64,000 nucleotides of DNA from an uncultured Desulfobulbus sp. (GCF_963665445.1 NZ_OY762276.1:62001-126000); one strand, 5' to 3'; counted from the first letter of the stretch, positions 38,016-47,694 are shown. Notes: a model not told the origin generated them from the sequence alone. A program made the numbers and translations.

Positions 38016-40682
38016 CTATCGCTGTGATTTCTGTACCAGGTCCACCGCCTGGTAGAGGAGTTCCAAAGCCTGTTTGGGCGTGAGATCATCGGGATGGATG
38101 TTGCGCAGAAAATCATCCACTGGAGAGGCCGGAGCCGTAAACAGAGGCAGTTGTTTGGGGTGCTTTTTGGGGCGGGATGGGGATGGCGCGAATTTTGGCT
38201 CACCCTGCGGCGTAAATTCACCGAGTTCAATATTTTTCAGGATTTCATAGGCCCGGTCAATCACCTTGCGGGGTACGCCGGCCAAAGATGCAACCTGGAT
38301 ACCATAACTTCGTCCGGTTGCCCCCTTGACCAGTTTATGGAGGAAGATAATCGTATCGTTCCACTCCTTGACTGCAATGGAATAATTTTTGATCTTTTCG
38401 CTGGTGGCAGCCAGATCGGTCAACTCGTGATAGTGGGTGGCAAAGAGCGTCTTCACCCCCAGATCGTCTTTCTGCGCCAACTCTTCGGCAACCGCCCAGG
38501 CAATGGCCAAACCGTCATAGGTGGAGGTCCCTCGGCCGATCTCGTCGAGAATGACCAGGCTGTTGGTCGTGGCATTGTTGAGAATATTGGCGGTTTCGTT
38601 CATCTCCACCATGAAGGTGGACTGGCCGCGCCTCAGGTCGTCCATGGCGCCCACGCGGGTGAATATGCGGTCGACGAGACAGAGCTGCGCTGATTCCGCC
38701 GGGACAAAGCTGCCGATATGGGCCATGAGCACGATGAGTGCGGTTTGCCGCAGCACCGTGGATTTCCCGGCCATGTTCGGTCCGGTGATGATGAGGACCT
38801 CCTGCTGTTCCTGGTCAAGGTGGACGTCGTTGGGGACGAAACGGCCGGGCGGCAGGCTGCGCTCAATGACCGGATGGCGTCCTTCGATGATGGTCAGGCT
38901 GCGATCCTGGTTGATTTCGGGGCGGCAGTAGCGATGGCGGACCGCGAGTTCGGCAAAACTGGTCAATACATCAAGGCCTGCTAAAAGCTCTGCCGTATGC
39001 AGCAATCGTTGATCCTGCCTGGTGAGTTGGTCACGCACCTCAGCAAACAGCGCGTACTCCAACTCAAGCCGCCGGTCCTGGGCGGTGATGATCTCGTTTT
39101 CCAGTTCCTTGAGTTCCGGGGTGATAAATCGCTCGGCATTGACCAGGGTCTGCTTGCGAATGAAATAGTCAGGTAACTCCACCGCCTGAGCACGGCTGAT
39201 CTCGAAATAGTAGCCAAAGACCTTGTTGTAGCCGACTTTCAGTTTACCGATGCCGGAGCGTTCCCGTTCCCGGTTTTCCAGATCGAGAATCATTTTTTTG
39301 CCGTCGCGAAGCAGCAGAAGCAGATGGTCGAGCTCCTCGTTGTAGCCCTCGCAGATGAGCCCCCCTTCACGAAGGGTGATGGGCGCATCATCGCGGATGG
39401 CCGCATCGATCAGGGCGTGCAGATCTTCAAGCACATCAAAGGACAGGACCATTTCGCAGAGCAGTGAAGAGCTGCACGACTGCAGCAACCGGAACAGCTC
39501 GGGCAGCTGGGCCAAGGAGGTCTTGATCGCACTCATGTCACGTGCATTTCCATGGCCAAGTACAAGCCTGCTGCAGAGCCGCTCGATGTCGTAGACCGCG
39601 GCGAGCAGGATCTGCAGACTTTTGCGGATCTCGGTGTTGTGGATCAGTTCCGCCACGCTGTCGAGGCGGGACTCGATGAGACTCCGGTCCTGCAGGGGAA
39701 AAAGGAGCCAACGGCGCAGGAGACGGGCACCCATCGGCGTTGCGGTCAAGTCGAGGGCGGCAAGCAGTGAGCCCTGGCGTTGTCCGCCGACCAGGGTTTC
39801 GGTCAGTTCGAGATTACGGCGGGAGGAGTCGTCGATGATCAGATATCCGCTCTGATGGAGGGGAGAGAGCTGTTTGATATGAGCCAAGTCCGATTTCTGG
39901 GTCTCGTGCAGGTACTGCAGCAGCCCGCCGGCCGCATTGATTGCGGCGCTCATGTGGTCGCAGCCGAAGCCCGCTAGATTGGCGGTGCGGAAATGCTCGT
40001 TGAGGGTGGTGGTGGCAGTTTCCGCGGCAAAGTGAAAATCCGGACGCGGCGTGAGGCAGAGCTGACCAAGCTCGGCGGTCAGTTGATCGGTCAAGGCTGC
40101 CAGACTCTCCACCTCGGAGTGCGGAATCAGTAACTCCGCCGGGCGCAAACGGGTAAAGGTATCAATCAGGGCGGATGGGGTTCCAGGGGGAAAGCTGATT
40201 TCGGTGAGTTGAAACCGGCCGGTGGACACATCGACAACGGCCAGTCCGGCCAGGAGTTCTTTGGCGGAATGTTTTTGCAGCACCAGGGCGCTGACGTAAC
40301 AGTCGGTCTTGGCATCGAGCAGTTGATCCTCGGTGGTGACACCTGGAGAAACAACGCGAATGACCTCCCGCTTGACAATGCCTTTGGCGGCCTTTGGATC
40401 CTCAACCTGCTCACAGATAGCCACCCGGTAACCAGCCTTGACCATCTTGCCCAGATAACCGGTGACCGCATGAAAGGGCACACCGCACATCGGAATCTTG
40501 TTGGCATCGTCCTTGTGGCTGCGGGAGGTGAGGGTGATCCCGAGAGTTTTGGAGGCAACTTCCGCATCCTCAAAGAACATCTCGTAAAAATCGCCCATCC
40601 GGTAAAAGAGGATGGTGCCTGGGTACTGTTCCTTAATCTCCAGATACTGCTGGAGCATGGGGGTCATTTTGGGTGCACTCAT
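38016..40682 (-). CDS. mutS: DNA mismatch repair protein MutS
   Basis: 888 residues. The mismatch-reading FYEMFFEDA motif is near the N-terminus. The ATPase has GPNMAGKSTVLRQTA (Walker A), DEIGRGTSTYDGLAIAWA and FATHYHEL. A Pro/Lys-rich linker and a C-terminal dimer/tetramer helix follow. It recognises mismatches and recruits MutL. The start overlaps the HIT gene stop by four bases (ATGA). Confidence 0.97.
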   Translation of the reverse strand: MSAPKMTPMLQQYLEIKEQYPGTILFYRMGDFYEMFFEDAEVASKTLGITLTSRSHKDDANKIPMCGVPFHAVTGYLGKMVKAGYRVAICEQVEDPKAAKGIVKREVIRVVSPGVTTEDQLLDAKTDCYVSALVLQKHSAKELLAGLAVVDVSTGRFQLTEISFPPGTPSALIDTFTRLRPAELLIPHSEVESLAALTDQLTAELGQLCLTPRPDFHFAAETATTTLNEHFRTANLAGFGCDHMSAAINAAGGLLQYLHETQKSDLAHIKQLSPLHQSGYLIIDDSSRRNLELTETLVGGQRQGSLLAALDLTATPMGARLLRRWLLFPLQDRSLIESRLDSVAELIHNTEIRKSLQILLAAVYDIERLCSRLVLGHGNARDMSAIKTSLAQLPELFRLLQSCSSSLLCEMVLSFDVLEDLHALIDAAIRDDAPITLREGGLICEGYNEELDHLLLLLRDGKKMILDLENRERERSGIGKLKVGYNKVFGYYFEISRAQAVELPDYFIRKQTLVNAERFITPELKELENEIITAQDRRLELEYALFAEVRDQLTRQDQRLLHTAELLAGLDVLTSFAELAVRHRYCRPEINQDRSLTIIEGRHPVIERSLPPGRFVPNDVHLDQEQQEVLIITGPNMAGKSTVLRQTALIVLMAHIGSFVPAESAQLCLVDRIFTRVGAMDDLRRGQSTFMVEMNETANILNNATTNSLVILDEIGRGTSTYDGLAIAWAVAEELAQKDDLGVKTLFATHYHELTDLAATSEKIKNYSIAVKEWNDTIIFLHKLVKGATGRSYGIQVASLAGVPRKVIDRAYEILKNIELGEFTPQGEPKFAPSPSRPKKHPKQLPLFTAPASPVDDFLRNIHPDDLTPKQALELLYQAVDLVQKSQR

Positions 40683-41185
40683 GGGGAAGGTCGAGTGAGG
40701 AGTTGTTGAAAGTCGTCAAGCAGCAGATCAAAGGTCGCTTCGATATGCTGGGGAATGGTGCGGAGTTCGGCGCAGACGGTGATGAAGTTGTGGTCATCCT
40801 GCCAGCGGGGTACCAGGTGAAAATGAAGGTGATCGGCTATTCCCGCACCGGCAACCGTGCCCAGATTGAGGCCAACGTTGATCCCCTGGGCATGAAGATG
40901 GCGGCGAATGATGGTGCAACTGCTGGAGAGCAGGTCCATCAACCGCAGCTGTTCCGCCGGGGTGAGCTCGGTGAGCTCGGCTACATGGCGGCGCGGGGCG
41001 AGCAGAAGGTGGCCGTTGGCGTAGGGGAAGCGGTTGAGGAGGATCACGGCCAACTCGTCGCGAAACAGGAGCAGGTGTTCCTTGCAAGAAGAGGTCTCGC
41101 CAGGCGGCTCAAACAGGCAGCCCGAAAATTTCGGGGCCTTACCACTGACATGTTCCATGCGCCAGGGCGTCCACAGGGTTTTCAT
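40679..41185 (-). CDS. HIT-family nucleotide hydrolase/phosphorylase
   Basis: 168 residues with the histidine triad HLHFHLVPRW near residue 120 and NRFPYANGHLLLAPRRHVAE earlier. The sequence style fits the Ap4A phosphorylase-like HIT branch, which acts on dinucleoside polyphosphates or AMP conjugates. It lies between a phosphodiesterase gene and mutS with ATGA overlaps on both sides, so the three form a translationally coupled unit. Confidence 0.87.
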   Translation of the reverse strand: MKTLWTPWRMEHVSGKAPKFSGCLFEPPGETSSCKEHLLLFRDELAVILLNRFPYANGHLLLAPRRHVAELTELTPAEQLRLMDLLSSSCTIIRRHLHAQGINVGLNLGTVAGAGIADHLHFHLVPRWQDDHNFITVCAELRTIPQHIEATFDLLLDDFQQLLTRPSP

Positions 41186-41679
41186 AGGAGATGGGGGATT
41201 TCGTGGATGGATGCCTTGAGTTCTTCACCGGCCTCGAGAATGGCATAGGTTCCCGGGGCTCCATAGCGGCTGGTTGCCTGAAAGCTTCCCGGGTTGAGCA
41301 TGAGCACCTGGCCGTAGTGGTGCATGCAGGCCCGATGGGTGTGGCCGTAGATCATGCAGTCGGCCTCTGGAAAAAGGTCAAACAGGGCAGACTCGATGTC
41401 CATGCCAAGCCCAGCGCCATGGGTCAGGCCAATGGTGAAGCGGCCGATGTTGAAGAGTTGCCGTGCAGGATACAGTCGGCGCACCGGTTCGCCGCACATA
41501 TTGCCATGAACGGCAACGACCTCTACCCCTGCGAAAATATCGAGAATGGAGGGATTGGTCAGGTCACCGGCATGGATGATCACATCGCATCCGTGAAAGC
41601 AGTGACGGACCTGCTTTTTAAATCGGCTGTCGGGATGAACGAGGTGGGTATCGGAAAGAATGCCTGCTCTGATAATCAT
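41182..41679 (-). CDS. YfcE/MJ0936-type metallophosphodiesterase
   Basis: 165 residues of the calcineurin-like fold with SDTH, HAGD, GNMC and GHTH metal-ligand motifs. The third motif is the variant GNMC where GNxD/E is usual. It is likely a small cytoplasmic phosphodiesterase with an unknown natural substrate. I start at the ATG before IIRAGILSDTH (41679); the frame upstream has no similarity. It opens the unit leading to the HIT gene and mutS. Confidence 0.85.
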   Translation of the reverse strand: MIIRAGILSDTHLVHPDSRFKKQVRHCFHGCDVIIHAGDLTNPSILDIFAGVEVVAVHGNMCGEPVRRLYPARQLFNIGRFTIGLTHGAGLGMDIESALFDLFPEADCMIYGHTHRACMHHYGQVLMLNPGSFQATSRYGAPGTYAILEAGEELKASIHEIPHLL

Positions 41680-41972
41680 GAAGATAATGGTGTCGTAAGG
41701 AGAAACAGTCTGCAAAAACAATAACGTCAGATTAGGTTCTTGCGAAGATAGAAGAGGTGTCCTCGAAGATGTTTGCGAAACCTGCAAAAATGGCCGTTAC
41801 GGTGAAATTTGAGGGGGCAGTGTAAAAAAAAAAGGGAGGGAAGACAAGAGCGGAGGAGCAAACTTACGGAGAAAGTGATGTGAGGTGCAGGTAGCAGTTG
41901 AAATATGGAGGGACTTCACGTAACATATCCCCCTTTAAATGAACCGATTAATAATGAGTTAAGGATACGTCT
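41680..41972. other. Divergent region between the phosphodiesterase gene and efp
   Basis: About 290 bp. It holds the efp promoter near its right end and an A-rich tract at about 41823-41835. Nothing else is recognised. Confidence 0.4.
41898..41926 (+). promoter_or_regulatory. Promoter of efp-epmA
   Basis: TTGAAA (41898-41903), a 17-nt spacer and TAACAT (41921-41926), 47 bp before the efp start. Confidence 0.55.
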
Positions 41973-42536
41973 ATGTATACAGCTTCAGATTTGCGCAAAG
42001 GGTTGAAAATTCAAATTGATGGTGAGCCGTACATCATTACCGAATTTGATTTTTCCAAGCCCGGTAAAGGGCAGGCCCTCTATCGTACCAAAATGCGCAA
42101 CATGATCACCGGGGTGCAATTTTCCAACACCTACCGTTCCAACGATAAGTTTGACAAGCCCAATCTTGAAGAGCGGACCATGCAGTTCCTCTACGCCCAG
42201 GACGAGGAGTTTCATTTCATGGATACCACCTCCTACGAGCAGATATTCCTGACCAAGGAACAGTTGGGGGATAACCTCAGTTTCCTGATCGACAATATGG
42301 AGGTGGAGGTCCTGTTTTTTGGTGACCGCCCCATCGATATCAGCCTGCCAACCTTCGTCAACCTCGTGGTCACCGTTGCCGACCCCTGGGCCAAGGGAGA
42401 TACCTCGGGGTCCGATACCAAACCTGTCACCGTGGAGACCGGCTTCCAACTGCAGGTGCCGCCCTTTGTCGAGCAGGGGGATAAAATTCAGATCGATACC
42501 CGAACCGGAACGTACATCACCCGCGTCAAAGAATAA
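41973..42536 (+). CDS. efp: Translation elongation factor P
   Basis: 187 residues, three beta-barrel domains. It relieves ribosome stalling at proline runs. The loop SKPGKGQALYRTK places the modifiable lysine at residue 32, matching E. coli Lys34. The adjacent epmA, 7 bp downstream, encodes the enzyme that lysylates this residue. Confidence 0.97.
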   Translation: MYTASDLRKGLKIQIDGEPYIITEFDFSKPGKGQALYRTKMRNMITGVQFSNTYRSNDKFDKPNLEERTMQFLYAQDEEFHFMDTTSYEQIFLTKEQLGDNLSFLIDNMEVEVLFFGDRPIDISLPTFVNLVVTVADPWAKGDTSGSDTKPVTVETGFQLQVPPFVEQGDKIQIDTRTGTYITRVKE

Positions 42537-42542
42537 GGCCCG

Positions 42543-43460
42543 ATGCTTTCGCCCGAAGGCCTGCAGCAGCGCTCCCGGTTGTTGCAGGCCATGCGCTCTT
42601 TCTTCTACGAGCGTGCCTACATTGAAGTCGATACCCCCATTCGGCTGCCCGTGCTTCTTCCCGAATCCAATATCTTTCCCTTTGCCAGCGAGGATTGCTT
42701 TCTCCACACCTCTCCCGAATTATGCATGAAGCGGTTGCTCGCCCAGGGCTGCGAGCGAATATTCCAGATCTGTCATTGTTTTCGTAAGGAAGAACACGGC
42801 CGGTTGCATCAATCCGAGTTCACCATGCTGGAATGGTATCACAAGGGGTGGAGTTATATTGAGTTGATGGCAGAATGTGAGGCCTTGATCCATAGGCTTG
42901 CAGCGCACTGTGCCGGACTGAACGGTGGGCATGATTGCCCTACGATTTTGTTTCGAAAACAGGTTGTGGAGCTTGCGTCACCGTGGGAGCGGCTGAGCGT
43001 AACAGCAGCTTTCAGACGATATGCGCATGTGGATGTACGGGACGCGTTGTTGCAAGATCGATTTGACGAGATTTTGGTCAACGAGGTCGAACCGTATCTG
43101 GGAATGAAAAAGCCAACCTTTCTCTACGATTATCCGCTTGCGCTCGGCTCGCTCGCCAGGCGGAAACCAGGGGACCAGGATGTCGCGGAGCGTTTTGAAC
43201 TGTATATTGCAGGGGTCGAGATCGCCAACGGTTTTTCCGAGTTATGCGATGCCAAAGAGCAACGACAACGTTTTCAGCAGGAAATCGAGACGATAGTAGC
43301 GCACGGCAAAACGGCGGCAATGCCGGAGCGGTTTCTTGCCGATTTACCTGCCATGGGGGAGTGTGCCGGTATTGCGCTTGGGGTTGACAGGTTCTTTCTT
43401 CTTTTAACGGGTTGCGACAGCCTGCAAGAGGGGGCGGTGTTTAATTTTCAAGAATTATAG
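42543..43460 (+). CDS. epmA: EF-P lysine-34 lysyltransferase EpmA
   Basis: 305 residues, a class II lysyl-tRNA synthetase catalytic core without the anticodon-binding domain (PoxA/GenX). Class II motifs include CFRKEEHGRLHQSEFTMLEW and the C-terminal GVDRFFLLL. It attaches beta-lysine to EF-P. The aminomutase EpmB that supplies beta-lysine is not in this window. Confidence 0.93.
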   Translation: MLSPEGLQQRSRLLQAMRSFFYERAYIEVDTPIRLPVLLPESNIFPFASEDCFLHTSPELCMKRLLAQGCERIFQICHCFRKEEHGRLHQSEFTMLEWYHKGWSYIELMAECEALIHRLAAHCAGLNGGHDCPTILFRKQVVELASPWERLSVTAAFRRYAHVDVRDALLQDRFDEILVNEVEPYLGMKKPTFLYDYPLALGSLARRKPGDQDVAERFELYIAGVEIANGFSELCDAKEQRQRFQQEIETIVAHGKTAAMPERFLADLPAMGECAGIALGVDRFFLLLTGCDSLQEGAVFNFQEL

Positions 43461-43512
43461 GCATTCCTTTGTATTTTTTTGGTTTTCATTTATCATGGTC
43501 TGAGTTTTTCAT

Positions 43513-44178
43513 TTACAGGGAAACCGGTACGCTGATAATTTCGCGTTTTGGTAAAAGCACCGCGCTCAACTGACCTCCGTACACAGCCCCGGTATCAATA
43601 CCTATTCGCTCTGGCATAATCAGTGGTTTTGGATAAACTCTGTGGCCAAAAACGACGGGCTTGCCAAAATCAAAGGTGCATTGGTCAAACGGTTTGCAGT
43701 TCCATAGGCACCAGTGGCTGCCCTGCTGGCTTAAATGACGACCGGGCTCAAGACCAGCATGCACATAGATAGCATGTTGATCCTGCCACCAAAGGGGGAG
43801 GCTCTGCAAGAAGGCAATATGTTGCGGCGGGACTTCTCGCTTGATTTCTTGCTTTGAGGATTCCGGTGCAAGTCCATAGCTTGCCAAGGTCTGCATCCCG
43901 CCAACTTCAAAAAAAAACGGAGAAGGATTTCCCTGAAGGTACTGGAGGAAGAGAAGGTCATGATTTCCCATGAGGGGAACGATTGTCATTTCTTTTATTT
44001 TCTTCCATTGAAGAATCGTTGCAATTACTTCTTTGGAATTTGGTCCACGGTCCACATAGTCCCCCAGGAAAACGAGCGTATGTATACGGTCCTGGAGTTT
44101 TTCGAGTAATACAGTTAACGCGTCAGAGCAGCCATGGATGTCGCCGACTGCAGCGGTGGCTAAATCTGTTTTTTGCAT
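43513..44178 (-). CDS. PPP-family serine/threonine phosphatase-like metallophosphoesterase
   Basis: 221 residues with the full PPP signature: GDIHG, GDYVDRG, GNHD, HAGL and FGHR. The family includes protein phosphatases and ApaH; the short length and lack of ApaH C-terminal sequence make a protein phosphatase plausible. It is divergent from the exopolysaccharide kinase operon (31 bp apart) and could counter the tyrosine or serine phosphorylation there (inference). Confidence 0.85.
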   Translation of the reverse strand: MQKTDLATAAVGDIHGCSDALTVLLEKLQDRIHTLVFLGDYVDRGPNSKEVIATILQWKKIKEMTIVPLMGNHDLLFLQYLQGNPSPFFFEVGGMQTLASYGLAPESSKQEIKREVPPQHIAFLQSLPLWWQDQHAIYVHAGLEPGRHLSQQGSHWCLWNCKPFDQCTFDFGKPVVFGHRVYPKPLIMPERIGIDTGAVYGGQLSAVLLPKREIISVPVSL

Positions 44179-44209
44179 TATTTTCTCAATACTTATTTAA
44201 TTTCAGGTT

Positions 44210-45766
44210 ATGGATAATAAACAGCGTCAGTTGATGAAAAAGTATATTGATTTGATCGTGTATCGATGGCGATTAATCAGTATCAGTGCTTTGGTCGGTA
44301 TTTCAATAGGCTTGGTCTATTATCTTACACTGCCCAAAAGTTACCAGAGTACTGCCTTGTTGAGTTACGAGGCACAGCAGATCAACCCCGCAAAAATGGA
44401 CCCGGAGCAGGGGAAAATTCGTCTTCGGGACTCCCTTGCTACGCTCAGTGAACTGGTTACCAGCCGTAATAGTCTTGAAAAGGTTATACTTCAATATTCT
44501 TTGTATGAGGGGGCGAGAAAAACCCTCCCTATCGAAGATGTTATCGAAATGATGCGGAGAAATATCGAGATTTCCCCATCGAAAACAGGTGACGTTTTCA
44601 GTGTCGCTTTTGAGGGGGGGAACCCGCAGCAGGTCGTTCGCGTGACCAATCAACTTGCGTCGCTGTTTATCGAGGAGAATCTCAAGTATCGTGAGGAGCG
44701 GGCCACGGAAACTTCCAAGTACACGGAAAGTGAGTTGGCGATGGCCAAACGGGTTCTTGATGGTAAAGAGACACAGATGCGGGATTACAAGTTACAGTAT
44801 TTTAATGAGATGCCGGATCAGCGTCAGAGCAACTTCACTCAATTGCAGGCACTGCTCAGCCAACAGCAGGGGATACAGAATTCTATCCAGGAGCTTGAAC
44901 GGACCAAGGTGATGGCTCAAGAGCAGTCGAGTATGCAGGTGCGCATTGCAAGTTTTGCCGCGCAAAACAACTCAGGCCCACTGCCAGAGACCGATTATGA
45001 CCGCCTGCAAAGGTTGAAATCGCATCTTGCTGAAATTTCGACCAAATATACAGAGAGTCATCCGGATGTCAAACGAACCAAGCAGCTGATCACTCAACTG
45101 CAGGCCAAAATAGCAGCGGGCGGTGGTCATGGGGGCGGCGCGTCGACAGGATCCAAAGCCGCATTGGTGGCAAGTCTTGAGAGCCAGCGGTTGCAGATGC
45201 AAATCAAGCAGATAGATGTCAATATAGATCAGCTGCGCAAACAGCTGGCCGCGCTGCCGGAACAGATCGCAAAGTACCAGCGGTGGATTGAGGCCGCACC
45301 TATTCGTGAGGCCGAGTGGAAGACCCTCACTCGGGACTACAGTGAGTTGCGACGACACTACGACGAATTGGTTGCGCAAAATCTGGCGGCCCAATCAGCC
45401 GAAAATATAGAAAAAAATCAAAAGGGAAGTCGATTTAAGATTGTCGACTCTGCCCGCCTGCCGGAAAAACCGTTCAAGCCCAATTTTCTCAAGGTGGTTG
45501 GGGGCGCCTTGGCCGTGGGCTTGGGCTTAAGTCTCGTTTTTGTTCTTGGCGCAGATTTCATTGACACTTCCTTCAAGGATATCAATGACCTGGAGGATTT
45601 TGTCGGGGTTCCCGTCATCTGTGCTATCCCCTATGTTGAGCAAGAGCATGAAATCAAGAGGCAAAAAGTGTATCTTCGCCTCAGCGTGCTTGGCATACTC
45701 TTGTTCGCTGTTGGGGTGATCGCTGCGGTTGTTGCCATGTGGAGCAAAGGTTTAATCATAGTCTAA
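44210..45766 (+). CDS. Polysaccharide chain-length determinant / co-polymerase (Wzz, GumC-like)
   Basis: 518 residues with membrane helices near residues 24-43 and 490-510 enclosing a large periplasmic coiled-coil domain (Wzz domain at the N-terminus, GNVR-like end near 400-430). There is no fused kinase domain. It resembles chain-length proteins of exopolysaccharide/PEP-CTERM loci. It sets polymer length with the BY-kinase two genes downstream. Confidence 0.85.
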   Translation: MDNKQRQLMKKYIDLIVYRWRLISISALVGISIGLVYYLTLPKSYQSTALLSYEAQQINPAKMDPEQGKIRLRDSLATLSELVTSRNSLEKVILQYSLYEGARKTLPIEDVIEMMRRNIEISPSKTGDVFSVAFEGGNPQQVVRVTNQLASLFIEENLKYREERATETSKYTESELAMAKRVLDGKETQMRDYKLQYFNEMPDQRQSNFTQLQALLSQQQGIQNSIQELERTKVMAQEQSSMQVRIASFAAQNNSGPLPETDYDRLQRLKSHLAEISTKYTESHPDVKRTKQLITQLQAKIAAGGGHGGGASTGSKAALVASLESQRLQMQIKQIDVNIDQLRKQLAALPEQIAKYQRWIEAAPIREAEWKTLTRDYSELRRHYDELVAQNLAAQSAENIEKNQKGSRFKIVDSARLPEKPFKPNFLKVVGGALAVGLGLSLVFVLGADFIDTSFKDINDLEDFVGVPVICAIPYVEQEHEIKRQKVYLRLSVLGILLFAVGVIAAVVAMWSKGLIIV

Positions 45767-45790
45767 CTTTCTGATATTTCGAGAACTGGT

Positions 45791-46717
45791 ATGTATACCA
45801 AATATTACGGACTTGCCAAAAAGCCCTTTGCCCTGACCCCGGATCCCAATGCTGTTTTCATGAGCGAGACCCACCAGGAAGGTTTGGCTATTCTCAGATA
45901 CGGCATTCTCAGTAAAAAGTGCTTTCTTGTCTTGACGGCGGACGTCGGCTCCGGAAAAACAACCCTGTTGCAGGCGTTAGTGGCAAGTCTTGAGCAGGAC
46001 GTTCATTTGAGTGTGCTCAACAATCCGATCCTCTATCGGGACGAATTTTTTTCCTTTCTTGCCAAGCAACTCGGGCTTGCCTGGGATGGCAACAAGGCGA
46101 TGTTTCTTGTTGAATTCGGAAAGATGCTGAAGGCTTGCTATGAAAAGGGTGAGCAGGTCGTCCTTATCTTTGATGAGGCGCATGTGTTGCCTGTTGATCT
46201 TTTGGAAGAGATTCGTCTTCTGTCCAACCTCGAGGAAAAAGGGCAAGATGTCCTTTCGATATTTCTGGTTGGCCAACCCGAGCTCAACGAGCGTATGAGT
46301 GATGATCGCCTTCTTCCGCTGCGGCAGCGTATAGGCCTGCGTTTCCATTTGAACCGGTTCACCTTGGAGGAAACCAGGCAGTATATCATCTTTCGTCTGA
46401 GGCAGGCAGGTGCCCATCACTTCAACATTTTTTCTGAAGAGGCCATCGCCTTTATTCATAAGGTCAGTCAGGGGACACCGAGGTTGATCAACATTATCTG
46501 CGATCATGCCCTGCTCACCGGCTTTGCCGAGAACAAGCCGACCATCGGGCCGGAACTCATCAAGGAAAGCGTTGACGACCTCCATTTTCCTGGTGAGGAG
46601 ACCCCCCTGCCGGTAGCGGTTCAGACTCGTTCCAGACGTTGGCCGTGGATACTACTGGTACTGCTCCTTGTAGCCGGGGGCATTGGCGGCGCGCTCTGGT
46701 GGCAGTTGCATCAATAA
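45791..46717 (+). CDS. ExeA-like AAA ATPase of exopolysaccharide locus
   Basis: 308 residues. The N-terminal YYGLAKKPFALTPDPN is the ExeA/GspA signature, Walker A is ADVGSGKTTLL and Walker B VVLIFDEAH. A C-terminal membrane helix (about 286-306) follows. Proteins of this kind accompany chain-length and kinase genes in PEP-CTERM-type exopolysaccharide loci. The exact role is unclear; it may energise assembly at the membrane. Confidence 0.85.
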   Translation: MYTKYYGLAKKPFALTPDPNAVFMSETHQEGLAILRYGILSKKCFLVLTADVGSGKTTLLQALVASLEQDVHLSVLNNPILYRDEFFSFLAKQLGLAWDGNKAMFLVEFGKMLKACYEKGEQVVLIFDEAHVLPVDLLEEIRLLSNLEEKGQDVLSIFLVGQPELNERMSDDRLLPLRQRIGLRFHLNRFTLEETRQYIIFRLRQAGAHHFNIFSEEAIAFIHKVSQGTPRLINIICDHALLTGFAENKPTIGPELIKESVDDLHFPGEETPLPVAVQTRSRRWPWILLVLLLVAGGIGGALWWQLHQ

Positions 46718-46780
46718 ATTTTTATGCCGGGTCTTCCCGGTATATCGTTGTCAGTTGATTTGATCCATGTGGAGGAATGT

Positions 46781-47659
46781 GTGGGAAAGGTGTTTGATGC
46801 CCTGAAACGGGCTGATGAAGCAGAAGACTCGGCCGAAAAAGTCTATAAACCGGTTGCTGAAACGTCCTCCGCTCAAATAGACCATCCGGAACCGGCGCAA
46901 AGAGTACAACCAGAGACCAGGACATCTCGACCAAGTGAACCGCGTCGAGAACTCGGAAAATGGGACAATCGGCTGGTATTGTCGACCATGACAACCGGGC
47001 CGATCCCCGAGAGCATCCGGTCGTTGCGCACCCGTATACTTTTTCCAGGTGAGGGCCCTGTGCCGCGCAGTATCCTGATCACGAGTACGGCTCCGGGGGA
47101 GGGCAAAAGTTTTATTTCAGCCAATCTTGCCATCAGCCTGGCGCAGGGGGTGGACAATTACTGTCTGCTCGTTGATTGCGACTTGCGCAGGCCATCTCAG
47201 CACGAGTTGTTTGGACTGAGCAATAAAGCCGGGCTTTCCGATTATCTCCAGCATAAAAAACGTATCCAGGAACTCCTGGCTCCATCGGGGGTAGACAAGC
47301 TCTCGATTCTTCCCGCCGGTCCGCCGCCCATCAATCCAGCAGAGCTGGCCAGTTCAGGGGCCATGATCGGGTTGGTCGATGAAATAAGTCAGCGATACGA
47401 TGATCGCATCGTGCTTCTTGATAGTCCGCCATTGCATTCAGCAAGTGAGACAGCTGTCCTTGCCCAGCATGTTGATGGGGTTGTTCTGGTCGTTCGCCAT
47501 GGTTCTTCTCGGCGTGAATACGTCAAGGCATTGGTCGACACCATCGGTCGTGAAAAAATTCTAGGGGTGGTGTTCAATGCCTACAAGGCAACCTTGCTGG
47601 ATTATAAGGTTTTTGGCTACTACGAATATCAGCAGGATTATTACGCGAATCGGCGCTGA
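46781..47659 (+). CDS. Bacterial tyrosine kinase (CpsD/Etk-type)
   Basis: 292 residues. The Walker A motif is STAPGEGKSFISANLA, Walker A' LLVDCDLRRPSQH and Walker B IVLLDSPP. The C-terminal tyrosine cluster YYEYQQDYY is the autophosphorylation tail of BY-kinases. I start at the GTG at 46781, which has a GGAGGA ribosome site and begins VGKVFDALK as in related kinases. The frame extends to 46724 without support. It controls the chain-length protein by cycling phosphorylation. Confidence 0.88.
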   Translation: MGKVFDALKRADEAEDSAEKVYKPVAETSSAQIDHPEPAQRVQPETRTSRPSEPRRELGKWDNRLVLSTMTTGPIPESIRSLRTRILFPGEGPVPRSILITSTAPGEGKSFISANLAISLAQGVDNYCLLVDCDLRRPSQHELFGLSNKAGLSDYLQHKKRIQELLAPSGVDKLSILPAGPPPINPAELASSGAMIGLVDEISQRYDDRIVLLDSPPLHSASETAVLAQHVDGVVLVVRHGSSRREYVKALVDTIGREKILGVVFNAYKATLLDYKVFGYYEYQQDYYANRR

Positions 47660-47664
47660 TACCC

Positions 47665-47694
47665 CTCTGCCGTGGGGCTGCAGAGCGTCTTTTT
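47665..47694 (+). terminator. Terminator after the exopolysaccharide trio
   Basis: CTCTGC (47665-47670) pairs with GCAGAG (47680-47685) around a 9-nt loop, followed by CGTCTTTTT. This closes the three-gene unit. Confidence 0.6.
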
